Source: Nisaea sediminum (GTDB lineage: Bacteria; Pseudomonadota; Alphaproteobacteria; Thalassobaculales; Thalassobaculaceae). Taken from it: a stretch of DNA of 64,000 bases. Positions within the stretch are counted from its first letter, which is position 1, and each line of letters opens with the position of its first letter. Both the position numbers and the translations under genes were made by a program. Location: the NCBI RefSeq assembly GCF_014904705.1, contig NZ_JACZCQ010000002.1, positions 243,884-307,883 of the forward strand, given 5' to 3'. Positions 63,187 to 64,000 of this stretch are shown here, in pieces. A model generated the notes under the pieces. It made no database searches, was not told the origin of the DNA, and was given only the letters and a program-made list of their open reading frames with translations.

Positions 63187-63917
63187 TGCCCGATCTCCGC
63201 CATGAATTCACGGGTGCGCGGATGCTGGGGAGCCTCGAAGATCTCCGCCGGCGTGCCTTGCTCGAGGATCTGCCCGTCGGCCATGAAGATCACCCGGTCG
63301 GCCGCCGCCTTTGCGAAACGCATCTCGTGGCTGACCACGACCATGGTCATGCCGGCGTCTCGCAATTGCTGCATCACCTGGAGCACGCTGCCGACGAGTT
63401 CGGGATCGAGCGCGCTCGTCGGCTCGTCGAACAGCATGACCGCCGGTTCGAGAGCGAGCGCGCGGGCGATGGCCACACGCTGCTGCTGACCGCCGGAAAG
63501 CGCCCCCGGATGGGACTCGGCCTTGTCGGCGAGACCGACGCGCTCCAGCATCTTCTCGGCGATTTCGTTAGCTTCCGCCCGGCTCTTGCCGAGCACCTTG
63601 CGCAGCGCCAGCGTGATGTTGTCGCGTGCCGTCAGGTGCGGATAGAGATTGAACTGCTGGAAGACCATCCCGATGCGCCGGCGCATCAGGTTGATGTCGA
63701 CGCTCCGGTCCATCAGATCCACGCCCTCGAAGATCACGGCGCCGTCGCTCGGCTCCTCGAGACGGTTGAAGCAGCGCAGCAGCGTGCTCTTCCCGGACCC
63801 GGACGGACCAATGATGAAGACGAGTTCGCCTCTCTCCAGCGTGAAATCGACGCCTTTCAGCGCCTCGAAATCGCCGAATTTCTTCCAAAGGCCATGGGCC
63901 TCAAGGATAGGTGCCAT
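63183..63917 (-). CDS. Polar amino-acid ABC importer ATP-binding protein (GlnQ-like)
   Basis: A 244-residue ATPase: LWKKFGDFEALKGVDFTLERGE, Walker A GPSGSGKST, the GlnQ/HisP-specific MVFQQFNLYPHLTARDNITLALRKVLG, signature LSGGQQQRVAIARAL, Walker B VMLFDEPTSALDPELVG and H-loop VVVSHEMRFAK. The length and absence of a TOBE domain are standard for polar amino-acid importers. Its ATG at 63917 leaves 83 bp to the window edge, in which I see no gene. Specificity is set by a binding protein not in view. Confidence 0.95.
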   Translation of the reverse strand: MAPILEAHGLWKKFGDFEALKGVDFTLERGELVFIIGPSGSGKSTLLRCFNRLEEPSDGAVIFEGVDLMDRSVDINLMRRRIGMVFQQFNLYPHLTARDNITLALRKVLGKSRAEANEIAEKMLERVGLADKAESHPGALSGGQQQRVAIARALALEPAVMLFDEPTSALDPELVGSVLQVMQQLRDAGMTMVVVSHEMRFAKAAADRVIFMADGQILEQGTPAEIFEAPQHPRTREFMAEIGQ

Positions 63918-64000
63918 GAACCGGTACTCTGATGGTGTGAATGCAACAGGCCGGCGGGCACAGGGGTCCCCGCGGCCCCGGGCTCCCCCCGCCGGGCGGC

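Overview
The window is high-GC (low 60s % by eye) bacterial chromosome. It fits a free-living, probably marine or aquatic, alphaproteobacterium of the Rhodospirillales type. This rests on the protein families present (class III and class I CoA-transferases, several ABC importers, GMC oxidoreductases, MocR, ROK and GntR regulators, methyl-accepting chemotaxis proteins, a single-domain XylG); no rRNA or marker gene is in view, so the placement is inference. I see no insertion sequence, prophage, CRISPR array or origin. One tRNA gene (tRNA-Ser GCT) is present. No gap between genes exceeds about 300 bp; the largest is 46039-46334 (AT-rich at its start, no gene seen).

Layout. 1-5515: truncated typA, small stand-alone genes (TfoX-N, cyclic-nucleotide-binding-like, aldo/keto reductase), then a tight plus-strand cluster RraA-like / methyltransferase / PaaG-like / ArsC. 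5517-12848 (minus): a cell-surface glycan module in which a Wzm/Wzt-type ABC-2 exporter is followed by a 983-residue membrane protein with GT-C character, a flippase-like membrane protein and a family 9 glycosyltransferase. 12939-18666 (minus): organic-acid/CoA genes (COG4091 oxidoreductase, 2-hydroxyacid dehydrogenase, MsrB, CaiB-type CoA-transferase, an IpdAB-like CoA-transferase pair). 18838-23450 (plus): GMC oxidoreductase overlapped by a GT41 (SPINDLY/OGT-like) glycosyltransferase, then an acyl-CoA dehydrogenase.

23500-26638: a secreted Cache-like protein divergent from a chemotaxis receptor. 26645-27868: an MFS carrier. 27951-37850: a catabolic regulon consisting of a Pot-type ABC importer, an enolase-superfamily enzyme, a DAO-type FAD oxidoreductase, a MocR regulator and a second GMC oxidoreductase. 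Two copies of the same direct-repeat element (32063-32092 and 34643-34672) tie the importer to the enzymes. 37997-41022: tRNA-Ser, FkbM-like methyltransferase, IlvD/Edd dehydratase. 41091-43573: periplasmic solute-binding protein divergent from an orphan histidine kinase. 43709-46038: a second copy of the secreted Cache-like protein plus chemotaxis receptor pairing, this time as an operon. 46335-50510: PAS_5 protein, GntR regulator, split UxaA/SuyAB-type lyase, RTX metalloprotease. 50730-52370: Baeyer-Villiger-type monooxygenase.

52377-58617: an oxidative pentose module with a XylB-like sugar dehydrogenase divergent from xylF-xylH-xylG, an SMP-30 lactonase and a ROK regulator, with a perfect inverted repeat between the divergent genes. 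58619-63917: acyltransferase, an unusual SARP/BTAD-TolB-TPR regulator, and a polar amino-acid ABC importer whose binding protein lies outside the window.

The most interesting signal is the repeated pairing of a small secreted Cache-like protein family with otherwise dissimilar methyl-accepting chemotaxis proteins (two independent loci 20 kb apart). It suggests a two-component periplasmic sensing arrangement for chemotaxis that I do not recognise as a described system. Second is the reconstructed MocR operator, which predicts a regulon.
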